A stretch of 64,000 nt of DNA from Pseudomonas tructae (GCF_004214895.1 NZ_CP035952.1:4846501-4910500); one strand, 5' to 3'. Counted from the stretch's first letter, positions 18,310 to 30,518 are shown. A program made the numbers and translations. The notes: generated from the letters alone by a model not told the origin.

Positions 18310-19905
18310 ATGGCCCGAGCTTCACTCTCCAGCCTGCCACTGGCCAGCTCACCAGGCCCAACCGGTCGATTCGACGGACTGCCCCTGCGTCGCCTGCAAG
18401 CCTGGTATCTGCCGCTGTCATTGGCAGCATTGTGGTGGCTGGCCAGCCGCAACCAGTGGATGAGCGAACAGATACTGCCAGCGCCGAGCCTGGTCTGGCA
18501 GAGCGGCCTGGAGCTTGCCCAGGGCGAGCTATGGACGCATCTGGCGATCAGCCTGCAACGCCTGGCCCTGGGCCTGCTGGTGGGGGTTGCCAGCGGCGCC
18601 TTGCTCGGAGCCTGGCTGGGTTTCAGCCGCCGCGCCGAGCGCCTGGTACTGCCGACTTTCAATGCCCTGGCGCAGATCCCGACCCTGGCCTGGGTGCCAC
18701 TGTTCATGGTGCTGTTCGGTATCGGCGAGGTGCTCAAGCTGGTGGTGCTGGTCAAGGCGATCATCGTCCCGGTCACCCTGCATACCCTGGTCGGCGTGCG
18801 CGATGCCCAACCACGGCTGCGCGAGGCGGCCACAGTGTTGCGCCTGCCGCCGCATCTGCTGATCAGTACATTGATTTTTCCCGCAGCCCTGCCGGCTTTT
18901 CTTGCCGGCGTACGCCTGGCCCTGGCCACCGGCTGGACATCGTTGCTGGCGGTGGAACTGCTGGCCTCCAGTGAAGGCATCGGTTACCTGATGGTCTGGG
19001 CCCGGCAGTTGTTCATGCTCGATATCGTCTTCGTCTGCATCCTGGTCATCGGCCTGCTGGGCTTTGTCATGGACCGTGGCCTGGGCTGGCTCGACCGGCG
19101 CCTGGTGCACTGGCCGCACCCGCCCAGCGCCGAGCTGCGGGTGTCACGCTTGCAAGGAGGCCAACGCCTGCAGGCCTTGCTCCTGCCTTTGGCACTGCTG
19201 GCGCTGTGGCAACTGGCCAATCAACTGGACTGGGTCGACACGCAGATTCTGGTCGCCCCGCTGCAGGTCTTGCAGACCACCGGCAATGGCCTGCTCGACG
19301 GCTCGCTCAGCGGCGCCCTGGCCATCAGTGTCGGCCGGGCCCTGGGCGGCTTGTTGCTCGGTGGCAGCCTGGGCGTTGTCCTGGGCCTGTGGCTTGGGCT
19401 GTCGACACCCGCCGAACGCCTGCTCGGGCCAAGCCTGGCCGGCGTGCGGCAGATCGCGATCTTCGCCTGGGTGCCGCTGCTGACCGCCTGGTTCGGCCTC
19501 GGTGAACTGGCCAAGTGGGTGTTCGTCGGCCTGGCGGCATTCTTCCCGCTGTTCATCGCCACCCAGCGGGCAGTGGCCAACCGTTCGTCACAGCTGGAGG
19601 AAGCCGCCCGCGTGCTGCACCTCAATTTGCCCCAGCGCCTGCGCCGGCTGGTGCTGCCGGGCGCTGCGCCGGGGATTTTCGCCGGCCTGCGCATCGGCCT
19701 GATCTACGCCTGGCTGGGCACCATCGGCGCCGAATACTTCATGCCTTCGGGCGGTGGTATCGGCAGCCTGATGATCGGCGCCCAGCAGTTGCTGCGCATG
19801 GACATCATCATGGCCGGGATGCTCCTGGTCGGCCTCACCGGCGCGCTATTGGGCGCCCTCGGACAACACCTGGAATTGCGCGCCACGCGCTGGAGACGAG
19901 CATGA
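18310..19905 (+). CDS. atsB: Sulfate-ester ABC transporter fused double permease AtsB
   Basis: A 531-residue inner-membrane protein made of two BPD_transp_1 permease domains in tandem, about residues 30-260 and 295-525. Each half carries its own EAA-type coupling loop: EAATVLRLPPHLLISTLIFP in the first and EEAARVLHLNLPQRLRRLVL in the second. A single gene therefore supplies both membrane halves of the transporter, where SsuC/TauC-type systems use a homodimer. It is followed by the ATPase gene with a 4-bp overlap. Substrate (sulfate esters) is inferred from atsR, atsK and atsA. Confidence 0.9.
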   Translation: MARASLSSLPLASSPGPTGRFDGLPLRRLQAWYLPLSLAALWWLASRNQWMSEQILPAPSLVWQSGLELAQGELWTHLAISLQRLALGLLVGVASGALLGAWLGFSRRAERLVLPTFNALAQIPTLAWVPLFMVLFGIGEVLKLVVLVKAIIVPVTLHTLVGVRDAQPRLREAATVLRLPPHLLISTLIFPAALPAFLAGVRLALATGWTSLLAVELLASSEGIGYLMVWARQLFMLDIVFVCILVIGLLGFVMDRGLGWLDRRLVHWPHPPSAELRVSRLQGGQRLQALLLPLALLALWQLANQLDWVDTQILVAPLQVLQTTGNGLLDGSLSGALAISVGRALGGLLLGGSLGVVLGLWLGLSTPAERLLGPSLAGVRQIAIFAWVPLLTAWFGLGELAKWVFVGLAAFFPLFIATQRAVANRSSQLEEAARVLHLNLPQRLRRLVLPGAAPGIFAGLRIGLIYAWLGTIGAEYFMPSGGGIGSLMIGAQQLLRMDIIMAGMLLVGLTGALLGALGQHLELRATRWRRA

Positions 19906-20726
19906 ACGCCATCGCCCACCCTCTGGTCAGTTTCAATCAGGTCGGCAAGCACTTCACCGTGGCCGACGGCGAACTGGAAGCCATCCGCGACTTCAACCTG
20001 CAGATCGCCGACGGTGAGTTCGTCGCCATCGTCGGCGCCAGCGGCTGCGGCAAATCCACCCTGCTGCGCCTGCTGATCGGCCTGGACCACGACTACCAGG
20101 GGCAGATCCTGGTCGACGGCCAACCGCTCAATGGCATCGGCAGCGAACGCGGCATCGTCTTTCAGGAGCACCGTCTGTTCCCCTGGCTGACGGTGGCACA
20201 AAACATCGGCCTGGGCCTGGTCAACGAACCGTTGAACCCCTCGCAGCGCCAGCAACGCATCGACCAATACATCGCCCTGGTGGGCCTTGAGGACTTCAGC
20301 CAGGCCTACCCGCATCAGCTCTCCGGCGGCATGGCCCAGCGCGTGGCGATTGCCCGCGGCCTGGTGGCCAGCCCGCGCATCCTGCTGCTCGACGAGCCCT
20401 TCGGCGCCCTCGACGCGCTGACCCGCCAGCAGATGCAGGACGAGCTGCTGGCAATTCGTGAGCGGGCACGGATCACCACCCTGCTGGTAACCCACGATGT
20501 CGAAGAAGCGCTGTTTCTCGCCGACCGCGTGGTGGTGCTCGAGCCACGCCCCGGGCGGATCAGGCGCATCGTCGAGATCAACCTTGCGCACCCGCGCCAA
20601 CGCGGCAGTTATGCCTTCCACCGCCTGCGCGAAGACCTGCTGCACGAACTGACCGCCGACGCGCGCTATCTGCCGCCCGTGCCGGAACAGATCCGTGACC
20701 TGCCCTTGACCTACCTTGCCTACTGA
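19902..20726 (+). CDS. atsC: Sulfate-ester ABC transporter ATP-binding protein AtsC
   Basis: A 274-residue ATPase energising AtsB. Walker A GASGCGKS is at 45-52, the Q-loop at VFQEHRLFPW, the signature LSGGMAQRVAIARGL near 140, Walker B ILLLDEPFGALDALT near 165 and the H-loop VTHDVEEAL near 195. The C-terminal tail (DLLHELTADARYLPP) extends beyond the minimal domain. Start overlaps the atsB stop (ATGA), and the arylsulfatase gene begins 9 bp downstream, so atsB-atsC-atsA form one operon. Confidence 0.95.
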   Translation: MNAIAHPLVSFNQVGKHFTVADGELEAIRDFNLQIADGEFVAIVGASGCGKSTLLRLLIGLDHDYQGQILVDGQPLNGIGSERGIVFQEHRLFPWLTVAQNIGLGLVNEPLNPSQRQQRIDQYIALVGLEDFSQAYPHQLSGGMAQRVAIARGLVASPRILLLDEPFGALDALTRQQMQDELLAIRERARITTLLVTHDVEEALFLADRVVVLEPRPGRIRRIVEINLAHPRQRGSYAFHRLREDLLHELTADARYLPPVPEQIRDLPLTYLAY

Positions 20727-22998
<2,272 letters not shown>

Positions 22999-23017
22999 AG
23001 CGCCTCGCAGGAGAACT

Positions 23018-23035
23018 CTGTCGGCTAGCCGACAG
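23018..23035. promoter_or_regulatory. Perfect 18-bp palindrome, probable operator
   Basis: CTGTCGGCTAGCCGACAG reads the same on both strands. It lies in the 88-bp gap between the divergent Crp/Fnr-type gene and the Mpo1-like gene and is followed by a second, weaker ACAG..CTGT repeat at 23041-23052. Its place suggests a binding site for the adjacent dimeric regulator. Confidence 0.55.
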
Positions 23036-23086
23036 ACAGACAGTTATCTGTAGGACATGCTCACGCCACCTACAGGAGGAACAACA

Positions 23087-23611
23087 ATGAAAAACCTGGT
23101 CGAACACCTGAGTCAATACGCCGCCTACCACCGTGACCCACGCAATATCGTCACCCACTTTGTCGGCATTCCACTGATCGTCGTGGCGGTGACCGTTTTG
23201 CTGTCGCGGCCAGGTACCGACCTGGCTGGCGTCTGGATGTCACCGGCGCTGCTGGTGGCGCTGGTTACCGGCTGGTTCTACCTGCGCCTGGATCAGCGCC
23301 TGGGCCTGCTGATGGCACTGCTGCTGGGCTTGTGCCTGTGGGCCGGGCAGGCGCTGGCGGTGCAAAGCACCCTGGTGTGGTTGAGTGCGGGGCTTACGCT
23401 GTTCGTGGTCGGCTGGGTGATCCAGTTTGTCGGCCACCACTATGAAGGGCGCAAGCCTGCGTTTGTCGATGATCTGATGGGTTTGATCATCGGGCCGTTG
23501 TTTGTGGTGGTGGAACTGGGTTTCTTGCTGGGAATGCGCCTGGAGCTGAAAAAGGCCGTTGAAGACACCGTCGGGCCCGTGGCGATTCGGCAGAAGAAGG
23601 CGGCGGTCTGA
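23087..23611 (+). CDS. Mpo1-like (DUF962) membrane protein
   Basis: A 174-residue membrane protein. The N-terminal signature HLSQYAAYHRDPRNIVTHFVGIPLIV is that of the DUF962/Mpo1 family, followed by four or so hydrophobic helices and the second family motif VIQFVGHHYEGRKPAFVDDL near residue 120. Family knowledge: yeast Mpo1 is an Fe(II) peroxide-forming dioxygenase of 2-hydroxy fatty acid alpha-oxidation, with histidines like those conserved here; the bacterial role is not established. The start at 23087 is set by CAGGAGGAACAACA immediately upstream. Confidence 0.88.
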   Translation: MKNLVEHLSQYAAYHRDPRNIVTHFVGIPLIVVAVTVLLSRPGTDLAGVWMSPALLVALVTGWFYLRLDQRLGLLMALLLGLCLWAGQALAVQSTLVWLSAGLTLFVVGWVIQFVGHHYEGRKPAFVDDLMGLIIGPLFVVVELGFLLGMRLELKKAVEDTVGPVAIRQKKAAV

Positions 23612-23620
23612 CCGCCGCTT

Positions 23621-23668
23621 TCGCGGGGCAAGCCCGCTCCCACAGTGGGAGCAGGCTTGTCCCGCGAT
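23621..23668. repeat. Inverted pair of REP units
   Basis: TCGCGGGGCAAGCCCGCTCC (23621) faces a slightly diverged GGGAGCAGGCTTGTCCCGCGA (from 23647). It sits 9 bp after the Mpo1-like gene and before the convergent pcaC 3' end. Confidence 0.93.
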
Positions 23669-23681
23669 ACGGTCCAGAGGA

Positions 23682-24074
23682 TCAGCCCCTGGACTCAACC
23701 CCCAACTCATCCCACACCGACTCGGCCAGGTGAAAGGTGGCATTGGCCGCCGGAATCCCGCAGTAGATCGCGCTCTGCATCAGCACTTCCTTGATCTCCT
23801 CACGAGTGACGCCATTGTTGGCCGCCGCACGCAGGTGCAGTTTCAACTCCTCGTTGCGGTTCATGCCGATCAGCATGGCGATGGTGATCAGGCTGCGGGT
23901 GTGCCGGGGCAGGCCCGGGCGAGTCCAGATGTCACCCCAGGCATGGCGGGTGATCATTTCCTGGAACTCGTTGTTGAACTCGCTCAGGTTGCTCAGGCTA
24001 CGGTCGACATGGGCATCGCCCAGCACCGCGCGGCGCACCTGCATGCCGGCGTCATAACGTTGTTTCTCGTCCAT
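23682..24074 (-). CDS. pcaC: 4-carboxymuconolactone decarboxylase
   Basis: A 130-residue AhpD-like decarboxylase that converts 4-carboxymuconolactone to 3-oxoadipate enol-lactone, the third step of the protocatechuate branch after ring cleavage. The family segment HAWGDIWTRPGLPRHTRSLITIAML is at ~40-65 and the conserved ELKLHLRAAANNGVTREEIKEVL follows. It is the last gene of the pca operon, 2 bp after pcaD. Length is that of the stand-alone enzyme (not the PcaCD fusion of some bacteria). Confidence 0.96.
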   Translation of the reverse strand: MDEKQRYDAGMQVRRAVLGDAHVDRSLSNLSEFNNEFQEMITRHAWGDIWTRPGLPRHTRSLITIAMLIGMNRNEELKLHLRAAANNGVTREEIKEVLMQSAIYCGIPAANATFHLAESVWDELGVESRG

Positions 24075-24076
24075 GG

Positions 24077-24874
24077 TCAGCCCTCTCGGCCCAGCAGAAA
24101 ATCGATCACCCGGCGGCTGAACGGCGCACCGACTTCAACGTTGGACAGGTGCGCCGCATGGAATTCGGCATATTGCGCGCCTGCCACGCGCTCCTGGATG
24201 AACAGCCCGCCCGACGGCGGCGTCACCGCATCATGGCTGCCGGAGATCACCAGCAGCGGCGCCTTGATCGCGCCCAACTGATCCCGGAAATCGGCATCGC
24301 GCACCGCCCCGCAGTTGGCCGCATAACCCTCGGGCGAGGTGGCCGCGAGCATGTCGGTAATGCGCTTGGCTTGCTCGGGATTGCCCGCAGCATAGGCCGG
24401 GGTAAACCAGCGCTCGATCGAGGCATCACGCAGGCCGACCATCGCCACTTGCCGGTCACGCAGGACCATTTCGATGCGCGGGTTCCAGGTGTCCGGCGCG
24501 CCGATCTTGGCGGCGGTGTTGCACAGGATCAGCCGATTGAGCCTTTGACCGGCGTTGATCCCCAGCCACTGGCCGATCAGCCCGCCCATCGACAGACCGC
24601 AGAAATGCGCTTTGTCGATATGCAAGGCGTCGAGCAGGGCCACTACATCCTGTCCCAGTTGCTCGATGCTGTACGGCCCCTCGGTTACCAGCGAGCCGCC
24701 ATGGCCGCGGGTGTCGTAGCGCAGCACGCGAAAATGCGCGGTCAGGGCCGGTATCTGGGTGTCCCACATGTGCAGGTCGGTGCCCAGGGAGTTGGACAGC
24801 ACCAGCACCGGCAGGTGTTCAGGGCCGTCAAGTTGATAGTTGAGTACGCCGTCGGCGAGTTGTACCTGTGCCAC
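24077..24874 (-). CDS. pcaD: 3-oxoadipate enol-lactonase
   Basis: A 265-residue alpha/beta hydrolase hydrolysing 3-oxoadipate enol-lactone to 3-oxoadipate. The nucleophile elbow GLSMG places the catalytic serine at 95; the acid (SGSHDAVTP region) and histidine (AAHLSNVE) follow near 210-245. It lies between pcaB (11 bp upstream) and pcaC (2 bp downstream), consistent with a compact pcaBDC unit. Confidence 0.96.
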   Translation of the reverse strand: MAQVQLADGVLNYQLDGPEHLPVLVLSNSLGTDLHMWDTQIPALTAHFRVLRYDTRGHGGSLVTEGPYSIEQLGQDVVALLDALHIDKAHFCGLSMGGLIGQWLGINAGQRLNRLILCNTAAKIGAPDTWNPRIEMVLRDRQVAMVGLRDASIERWFTPAYAAGNPEQAKRITDMLAATSPEGYAANCGAVRDADFRDQLGAIKAPLLVISGSHDAVTPPSGGLFIQERVAGAQYAEFHAAHLSNVEVGAPFSRRVIDFLLGREG

Positions 24875-24885
24875 TGCAGCCTCCT

Positions 24886-26250
24886 TCAGGCATTGACGCG
24901 GTGATGTTCAGCCAGCGCCCGCTCGACCCAGGCACGGGCCTGGCCGAGGTAGTGGGCTGGGTCGAGCAGACGATCGAGTTCGTCTGGCGAAAGTTCGGCA
25001 TTGACCTGCGGGTCATCGCCCAGCACGGCGCGCAGATGGCGCTGCTCGGCCACTGCACGCTGGCAGCAGGTTTCCAGCAAATGGTGAGCGCGGTCGCGCC
25101 CCAGGCGTTGGGCCAGGACGATGCTCACCGCTTCAGCCAGCACCAGGCCCTGGGTCAGGTCGAGGTTGCGCCGCATGCGTTCGGCGTCCACCTCCAGACC
25201 GTCGGCGAGGACCTGCGCCTGTTGCAGCGCACCGGACACCAGGCAGCAGATCTCCGGCAGGGTTTCCCATTCGGCATGCCACAAGCCGAGGCTGCGTTCA
25301 TGCTCCTGGGGCATGGCGGCAAACAGCGTGGCCAGCAGGCCCGGCACGCGGGTGGCAGCACCAATCAGCACCGCAGCGCCCACTGGGTTGCGTTTGTGCG
25401 GCATGGTAGAGGAGCCACCTTTGCCTGGCGCCGACGGCTCGAACACCTCGCCCGCTTCGGTCTGCATCAGCAGACTGATGTCACGGCCAAGCTTGCCCAG
25501 GCTGCCGGCGATCATGCCAAGCACCGAAGCAAACTCCACCAGGCGGTCGCGCTGGGTGTGCCAGGGCTGCTCAGGCAGCGTCAGTTTCAACTCTGCGGCC
25601 AAGGCGACAGCCACGGGCAGCGCCTTGTCGCCCAACGCCGCCAGGGTGCCGGATGCACCGCCAAATTGCAGGGTCAACAGGCGCGGCTTGAGCTCGCGCA
25701 GACGCTCGCGATGGCGGTTCAAGGCGCCCAGCCAGCCGGCGATCTTCATGCCCAGGGTGACCGGCGTGGCATGTTGCAGCCAGGTGCGGCCAGCCAAGGG
25801 CGTCTGGGCGTGGGTCAGGGCCTGACGGGCCAGGGTATCGGCCAACTGCGCCAGATCCTTTTCGATCAAGTCCAACGCTGCCCGCAGTTGCAAGACCAGG
25901 CCGGTGTCCATGGCATCCTGGCTGGTGGCGCCCAGGTGCACATAACGCTCAGCTTCAGGCACGCCACTGGCAATCACCTTGCCCAACGCCTTGACCAGCG
26001 GGATTGCCGAGTTGCCAGCCAATGCAATGGCTTGGGCCAGTGCGGCAAAGTCATAGCGCTCGGCATGGCAGGCGGTTTCGATCGCCGCCACGGCCACTTG
26101 GGGGATGACCCCAGTGGACGCTTCGGCGCGCGCCAGGGCCGCTTCGAAATCGAGCATGCCCTGCACCCGGCCACGGTCGCAGAAGATCTCGCGCATGGCC
26201 TGCGCGGTGAAATAGGCATCGAACAGCTGATTGCCCGGACGCGGGTTCAT
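24886..26250 (-). CDS. pcaB: 3-carboxy-cis,cis-muconate cycloisomerase
   Basis: A 454-residue member of the fumarase/aspartase superfamily that lactonises 3-carboxymuconate, the product of protocatechuate 3,4-dioxygenase. The superfamily signature GSSTMPHKRNPVGA is present near residue 280, and HLGATSQDAMDTGLVLQLR near 115 is the first substrate loop. It lies 19 bp downstream of pcaT. The dioxygenase genes pcaGH that make its substrate are not in this window. Confidence 0.96.
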   Translation of the reverse strand: MNPRPGNQLFDAYFTAQAMREIFCDRGRVQGMLDFEAALARAEASTGVIPQVAVAAIETACHAERYDFAALAQAIALAGNSAIPLVKALGKVIASGVPEAERYVHLGATSQDAMDTGLVLQLRAALDLIEKDLAQLADTLARQALTHAQTPLAGRTWLQHATPVTLGMKIAGWLGALNRHRERLRELKPRLLTLQFGGASGTLAALGDKALPVAVALAAELKLTLPEQPWHTQRDRLVEFASVLGMIAGSLGKLGRDISLLMQTEAGEVFEPSAPGKGGSSTMPHKRNPVGAAVLIGAATRVPGLLATLFAAMPQEHERSLGLWHAEWETLPEICCLVSGALQQAQVLADGLEVDAERMRRNLDLTQGLVLAEAVSIVLAQRLGRDRAHHLLETCCQRAVAEQRHLRAVLGDDPQVNAELSPDELDRLLDPAHYLGQARAWVERALAEHHRVNA

Positions 26251-26269
26251 TGGCAGGTCCTTGAACAGG

Positions 26270-27559
26270 TCAATGGTCGTGGTGCAGGTACGCCGCCTGC
26301 TTTGGCAGACGCAGGCTGAACAGGAAGGCTATCGCCATCATCGCCGTAACGTACCAGTAAAAGGTGTTTTCCATGCCCATGGATTTCAGCCCCAGGGCCA
26401 CGTACTCGGCCGAGCCGCCGAACATCGCATTGGCCACCGCATAGGCCAAGCCAACGCCCAGGGCGCGCACCTGCGGCGGGAACATTTCGGCTTTTACCAG
26501 GCCGCTGATCGAGGTGTAGAAGCTGACGATGCACAACGCCAGAGTGATCAGCACGAAGGCCAGGAACGGGCTGGTGACGGTTTTCAGCGCCAGCAGGATC
26601 GGCACGGTGAACAGCGTGCCCAGGGCGCCGAACAGCAGCATCGAGTTGCGCCGGCCAATGCGGTCGGAAAGCATGCCGAACAGCGGCTGCATGCACATGT
26701 ACAGGAACAGCGCGCCGGTCATGATGAAACTTGCGGTCTTGGCGCTCATGCCGGCGGTGTTGACCAGGTACTTCTGCATGTAGGTGGTGAAGGTATAGAA
26801 AATCAGCGAGCCGCCAGCGGTGTAGCCGAGCACGGTTATAAAGGCTGCAGTGTGATGACGAAACAACCCGGCTATGCTGCCGGCCTCCTTGTCGTTGCGG
26901 GTCTCGGCGCTGCTGGTTTCTTCCAGCGAGCGGCGCAGGAACAGCGAAATCACCGCGGCAATGGCGCCGACCACAAACGGAATGCGCCAGCCCCAGGCGC
27001 GCAGTTCGTCCTCGCTGAGCAACTGCTGCAGGATCACCACCACCAGCACCGCCAGCAACTGGCCGCCGATCAGGGTCACGTACTGGAACGAGGCAAAGAA
27101 GCCGCGCTGGCCGCGCAGGGCCACTTCACTCATGTAGGTTGCGGTGGTGCCGTACTCGCCACCCACCGACAGCCCCTGGAACAACCGCGCCAGTAACAGC
27201 AGTGCTGGCGCCCAGGCGCCGATCGAGGCATAGGTCGGCAAGCAGGCGATGACCAGGGAACCGGCGCACATCATCAGCACCGAGATCATCATCGAATTCT
27301 TGCGGCCATGACGGTCGGCGACACGGCCAAACAGCCAGCCGCCGATCGGCCGCATCAGAAAGCCTGCAGCAAACACCCCGGCGGTGTTGAGCAACTGCAC
27401 CGTCGGATCGTCAGAGGGAAAGAACGCCGGGGCAAAATAGATGGCGCAGAAGGCATAGACATAGAAGTCGAACCATTCGACCAGGTTGCCCGAGGACGCA
27501 CCGACAATGGCAAAGATGCGCTTACTACGCTCCTCACCGGTGTAATAGGCTGAAGTCAT
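26270..27559 (-). CDS. pcaT: MFS transporter PcaT, dicarboxylate/3-oxoadipate uptake
   Basis: A 429-residue transporter of the metabolite:H+ symporter branch. Twelve hydrophobic helices are evident; signature segments include [14 protein letters not shown] in helix 1, [18 protein letters not shown] after helix 2, and [17 protein letters not shown] in helix 4. Family knowledge: PcaT in P. putida imports 3-oxoadipate and adipate, and sits between pcaF and pcaB exactly as here. A 120-bp gap separates it from pcaF, enough for an internal promoter. Confidence 0.92.
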   Translation of the reverse strand: MTSAYYTGEERSKRIFAIVGASSGNLVEWFDFYVYAFCAIYFAPAFFPSDDPTVQLLNTAGVFAAGFLMRPIGGWLFGRVADRHGRKNSMMISVLMMCAGSLVIACLPTYASIGAWAPALLLLARLFQGLSVGGEYGTTATYMSEVALRGQRGFFASFQYVTLIGGQLLAVLVVVILQQLLSEDELRAWGWRIPFVVGAIAAVISLFLRRSLEETSSAETRNDKEAGSIAGLFRHHTAAFITVLGYTAGGSLIFYTFTTYMQKYLVNTAGMSAKTASFIMTGALFLYMCMQPLFGMLSDRIGRRNSMLLFGALGTLFTVPILLALKTVTSPFLAFVLITLALCIVSFYTSISGLVKAEMFPPQVRALGVGLAYAVANAMFGGSAEYVALGLKSMGMENTFYWYVTAMMAIAFLFSLRLPKQAAYLHHDH

Positions 27560-27679
27560 GGCTGCTTACTCTGGGTGGGTTCTGAGAGTCTAGACACACT
27601 CAGTAACACTCACGTTCCACAGAACAATCACCCCGGCCACGCCGCCTTGCGTGGAGGCAGCGTGACGGGAGTCATTGGT

Positions 27680-28882
27680 TTAAACCCGCTCGATCGCCAG
27701 GGCCAGGCCTTGGCCGACGCCGACACACATGGTCGCCAGGCCTTTGCGCCCACCGGACTTTTCCAGTTGGTGCAAGGCGGTGAGGATCAACCGCGCGCCA
27801 CTCATGCCCAGCGGATGACCAAGGGCAATGGCGCCGCCGTTGGGGTTGACCTGCGGCGCATCGTCGGCCAGGCCCAGTTCGCGCAGCACGGCCAGGCCCT
27901 GGCTGGCAAAGGCTTCGTTGAGTTCAATGACATCGAAATCGGCCACCGCCACACCCAGGCGCTCGGTCAGTTTGCGCACCGCGGGTACCGGGCCGATGCC
28001 CATGACCCGTGGCGCAACGCCAGCACTGGCCATACCCAGTACCCGTGCCCGCGGGGTCAGGCCGTGCTTTTTCACGGCTTGCGCCGAGGCCAGGATCAGC
28101 GCGGCGGCACCGTCGTTGACGCCCGAAGCGTTGCCAGCGGTAACGGTCTTGTCCGGGCCGTTGACCGGTTTGAGTCGAGCCAGAGCTTGGAGGGTGGTGT
28201 CGGCGCGCGGGTGCTCGTCGTGCTCGACGACCGTCTCGCCCTTTTTATGGGCGATGCGCACCGGCACGATCTCTTCGGCAAAGAAGCCCGCAGCCTGGGC
28301 AGCGGCGGTGCGCTGCTGGCTGCGCAAGGCAAAAGCGTCTTGATCGGCGCGTGAGATTCGATAATCGTCGGCAACGTTGTCGGCGGTCTGCGGCATGGCA
28401 TCGACGCCATACTGGGCCTTCATCAACGGGTTGATAAAGCGCCAGCCGATGGTGGTGTCTTCCAGCTTCATGTTGCGCGAATAGGCGTTGTCGGCCTTGC
28501 CCATGACGAACGGGGCACGGGACATCGACTCGACGCCACCGGCAATCGCCAGCTCCATCTCACCGCTGGCGATGGCACGAAAGGCCGTACCCACCGCATC
28601 CATGCCCGAGGCACAGAGACGGTTGAGGGTCATCCCCGGTACGCTTTGCGGCAGGCCCGCCAGCAGCAGCGCCATGCGTGCAACGTTGCGGTTATCTTCA
28701 CCGGCCTGGTTGGCGCAGCCGAGGAACACTTCGTCGAGTTGCTCCCACTGCACCTGCGGGTTGCGCTCGATCAGCGCCTTGAGCGGCACTGCCGCCAGAT
28801 CGTCGGCGCGCACGCAGGCCAGGGCACCGCCGAAGCGGCCGATCGGGGTGCGAATGGCATCGCAGATGAATACATCACGCAT
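27680..28882 (-). CDS. pcaF: 3-oxoadipyl-CoA thiolase
   Basis: A 400-residue thiolase that cleaves 3-oxoadipyl-CoA to succinyl-CoA and acetyl-CoA, the final pathway step. The acylated cysteine is Cys90 in [10 protein letters not shown], the His is in [11 protein letters not shown] near 355, and the second catalytic Cys in MCVGVGQG near 386. Its start overlaps the pcaJ stop by 1 bp (TGATG), indicating translational coupling with the CoA-transferase subunits. Confidence 0.97.
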   Translation of the reverse strand: MRDVFICDAIRTPIGRFGGALACVRADDLAAVPLKALIERNPQVQWEQLDEVFLGCANQAGEDNRNVARMALLLAGLPQSVPGMTLNRLCASGMDAVGTAFRAIASGEMELAIAGGVESMSRAPFVMGKADNAYSRNMKLEDTTIGWRFINPLMKAQYGVDAMPQTADNVADDYRISRADQDAFALRSQQRTAAAQAAGFFAEEIVPVRIAHKKGETVVEHDEHPRADTTLQALARLKPVNGPDKTVTAGNASGVNDGAAALILASAQAVKKHGLTPRARVLGMASAGVAPRVMGIGPVPAVRKLTERLGVAVADFDVIELNEAFASQGLAVLRELGLADDAPQVNPNGGAIALGHPLGMSGARLILTALHQLEKSGGRKGLATMCVGVGQGLALAIERV

Positions 28883-29661
28883 CAGGCTTCTCCTGGCGCT
28901 TGGCCGTGGGCGGCAGCGGTACGTGCTTCCAGATCACGCAAGGCGTTGAGCTCGACATCACTCGGCGCGACGGTGGTTTGCAGTTCTTCGGCAAAACGGA
29001 TGGCCCAGCCCGTGGCGGCAATGATCTGCTCGCGGGTCACGCCCGGATGGATCGAGGTCACGATGAACTCATGGGTGCCGGCTTCCGGCTCCATGATGCA
29101 CAGGTCGGTGATGATCCCCACCGGGCCCTCGCCCGGCAGGCCCAGGCGCTTGCGCGAATCGCCGCCTTCGCCATGGCCGACCGAGGTGATGAAATCGAGC
29201 TTGTCGACAAAGGCGCGATTGGACTGTTTAAGGATGATCAGCACCTGCTTGGCGGAACCGGCAATTTCCGGCGCACCACCGGCACCGGGCAGACGCACTT
29301 TGGGCTGGTGATAATCACCGACCACGGTGGTATTGATATTGCCGAAGCGGTCGACCTGGGCCGCACCGAGGAAGCCTACGTCGATGCGCCCGCCTTGCAG
29401 CCAGTAGCGGAAAATCTCGCCGGTCGGCACCACGGTGTCGGCGGTTTCAGCCAACTCACCGTCACCGATCGACAGCGGCAGCACGCTCGGCTTGGCGCCG
29501 ATCGGGCCGGACTCGTAAATCAGCACCACATCGGGCGACGAGGTCAGGCGTGCCAGGTTGGCGGCCTTGGACGGCAGGCCGATGCCGACGAAACAGACCG
29601 CGCCATTGCGCAGGCGGCGGGCAGCAGCAACGGTCATCATTTCATTGGTGGAGTAGCTCAT
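28882..29661 (-). CDS. pcaJ: 3-oxoadipate CoA-transferase beta subunit
   Basis: A 259-residue beta subunit of the enzyme that transfers CoA from succinyl-CoA to 3-oxoadipate. The catalytic glutamate forming the CoA thioester is in the LIYESGPIG motif (Glu50). The glycine-rich GADGG-like loop [16 protein letters not shown] follows near 138. It overlaps pcaI by 4 bp and pcaF by 1 bp. Length is somewhat greater than the ~213-residue short form, corresponding to the long PcaJ/CatJ type of pseudomonads. Confidence 0.95.
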   Translation of the reverse strand: MSYSTNEMMTVAAARRLRNGAVCFVGIGLPSKAANLARLTSSPDVVLIYESGPIGAKPSVLPLSIGDGELAETADTVVPTGEIFRYWLQGGRIDVGFLGAAQVDRFGNINTTVVGDYHQPKVRLPGAGGAPEIAGSAKQVLIILKQSNRAFVDKLDFITSVGHGEGGDSRKRLGLPGEGPVGIITDLCIMEPEAGTHEFIVTSIHPGVTREQIIAATGWAIRFAEELQTTVAPSDVELNALRDLEARTAAAHGQAPGEA

Positions 29662-30518
29662 TGTGCAACCTCCGCAGCGCTGGCCAGTGTTGCCTTGAAT
29701 TCGGTGAAATCGGCGGTGCCGCGAATGTACTGATCGATCCAGGCCGTGAAGCTCTCACGGCTGCGGGCAATCGGGTCCCAGGCCTGGTAGAAACGGTTAT
29801 CACGCTCGTAGTAACCGTGAGCGTAGGATGGATGCGCCCCACCCGGCACCAGGCACACCGCCGAAAGTGCCCAGGTCGGCAAGACACAGGCGTTCATCGG
29901 CGCCTTCAGGTCGTCGACAATTTCTTCGACCGTCACGATGCAACGCTTGGCCGCCAGGGCTGCTTCCTTCTGCACGCCCAAAATGCCCCACAGCAGCACG
30001 TTGCCCTTGCGGTCGGCCTTTTGCGCATGGATCACGGTGACGTCAGGGCGTACCGAAGGCACGGCGGCGAGTACTTCACCGGTGAAGGGACAGGTCACGC
30101 TCTTGATCAGCGGGTTGACCTTGGGCAGGTCTGAACCTGCATAGGCACGCAGCACCGCGAACGGCAGGCCCGATGCACCGGCGACGTAGGCGTTGGCCAG
30201 GTCCGCGTGGCTGTGTTCTTCGATCTCGATGGGCTGCGGCCAGTGTTTTTCTACGGCATCGCGCAGGCGATGGAGGGAACCGACACCCGGGTTGCCACCC
30301 CAGGAGAAGATCAGCTTGCGGGCGCAACCGGCGCCGATCAACTGGTCGTAGATCAGGTCAGGCGTCATGCGCACCAGGGTCAGATCTTTCTTGCCCTGAC
30401 GAATGATTTCATGCCCGGCGGCAGTCGGAATCAAGTGCGTGAAGCCTTCGAGGGCAACGCAGTCACCGTCGTTGACAAACTGCTTCACGGCGTCGTGGAG
30501 CGAGAGGATTTCAGCCAT
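29658..30518 (-). CDS. pcaI: 3-oxoadipate CoA-transferase alpha subunit
   Basis: A 286-residue alpha subunit pairing with PcaJ. The CoA-binding region is recognisable as VALEGFTHLIPTAAGHEIIRQGKK (~20-43) and FSWGGNPGVGSLHRLRDA. The ATG at 30518 is selected because CAGGAGTCTGCA precedes it and it begins the family terminus MAEILSLHDAV; an upstream start at 30557 has no support. First gene of a pcaIJF unit, with palindromic PcaR-type sites at 30617-30650, about 100 bp upstream. Confidence 0.95.
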   Translation of the reverse strand: MAEILSLHDAVKQFVNDGDCVALEGFTHLIPTAAGHEIIRQGKKDLTLVRMTPDLIYDQLIGAGCARKLIFSWGGNPGVGSLHRLRDAVEKHWPQPIEIEEHSHADLANAYVAGASGLPFAVLRAYAGSDLPKVNPLIKSVTCPFTGEVLAAVPSVRPDVTVIHAQKADRKGNVLLWGILGVQKEAALAAKRCIVTVEEIVDDLKAPMNACVLPTWALSAVCLVPGGAHPSYAHGYYERDNRFYQAWDPIARSRESFTAWIDQYIRGTADFTEFKATLASAAEVAQ

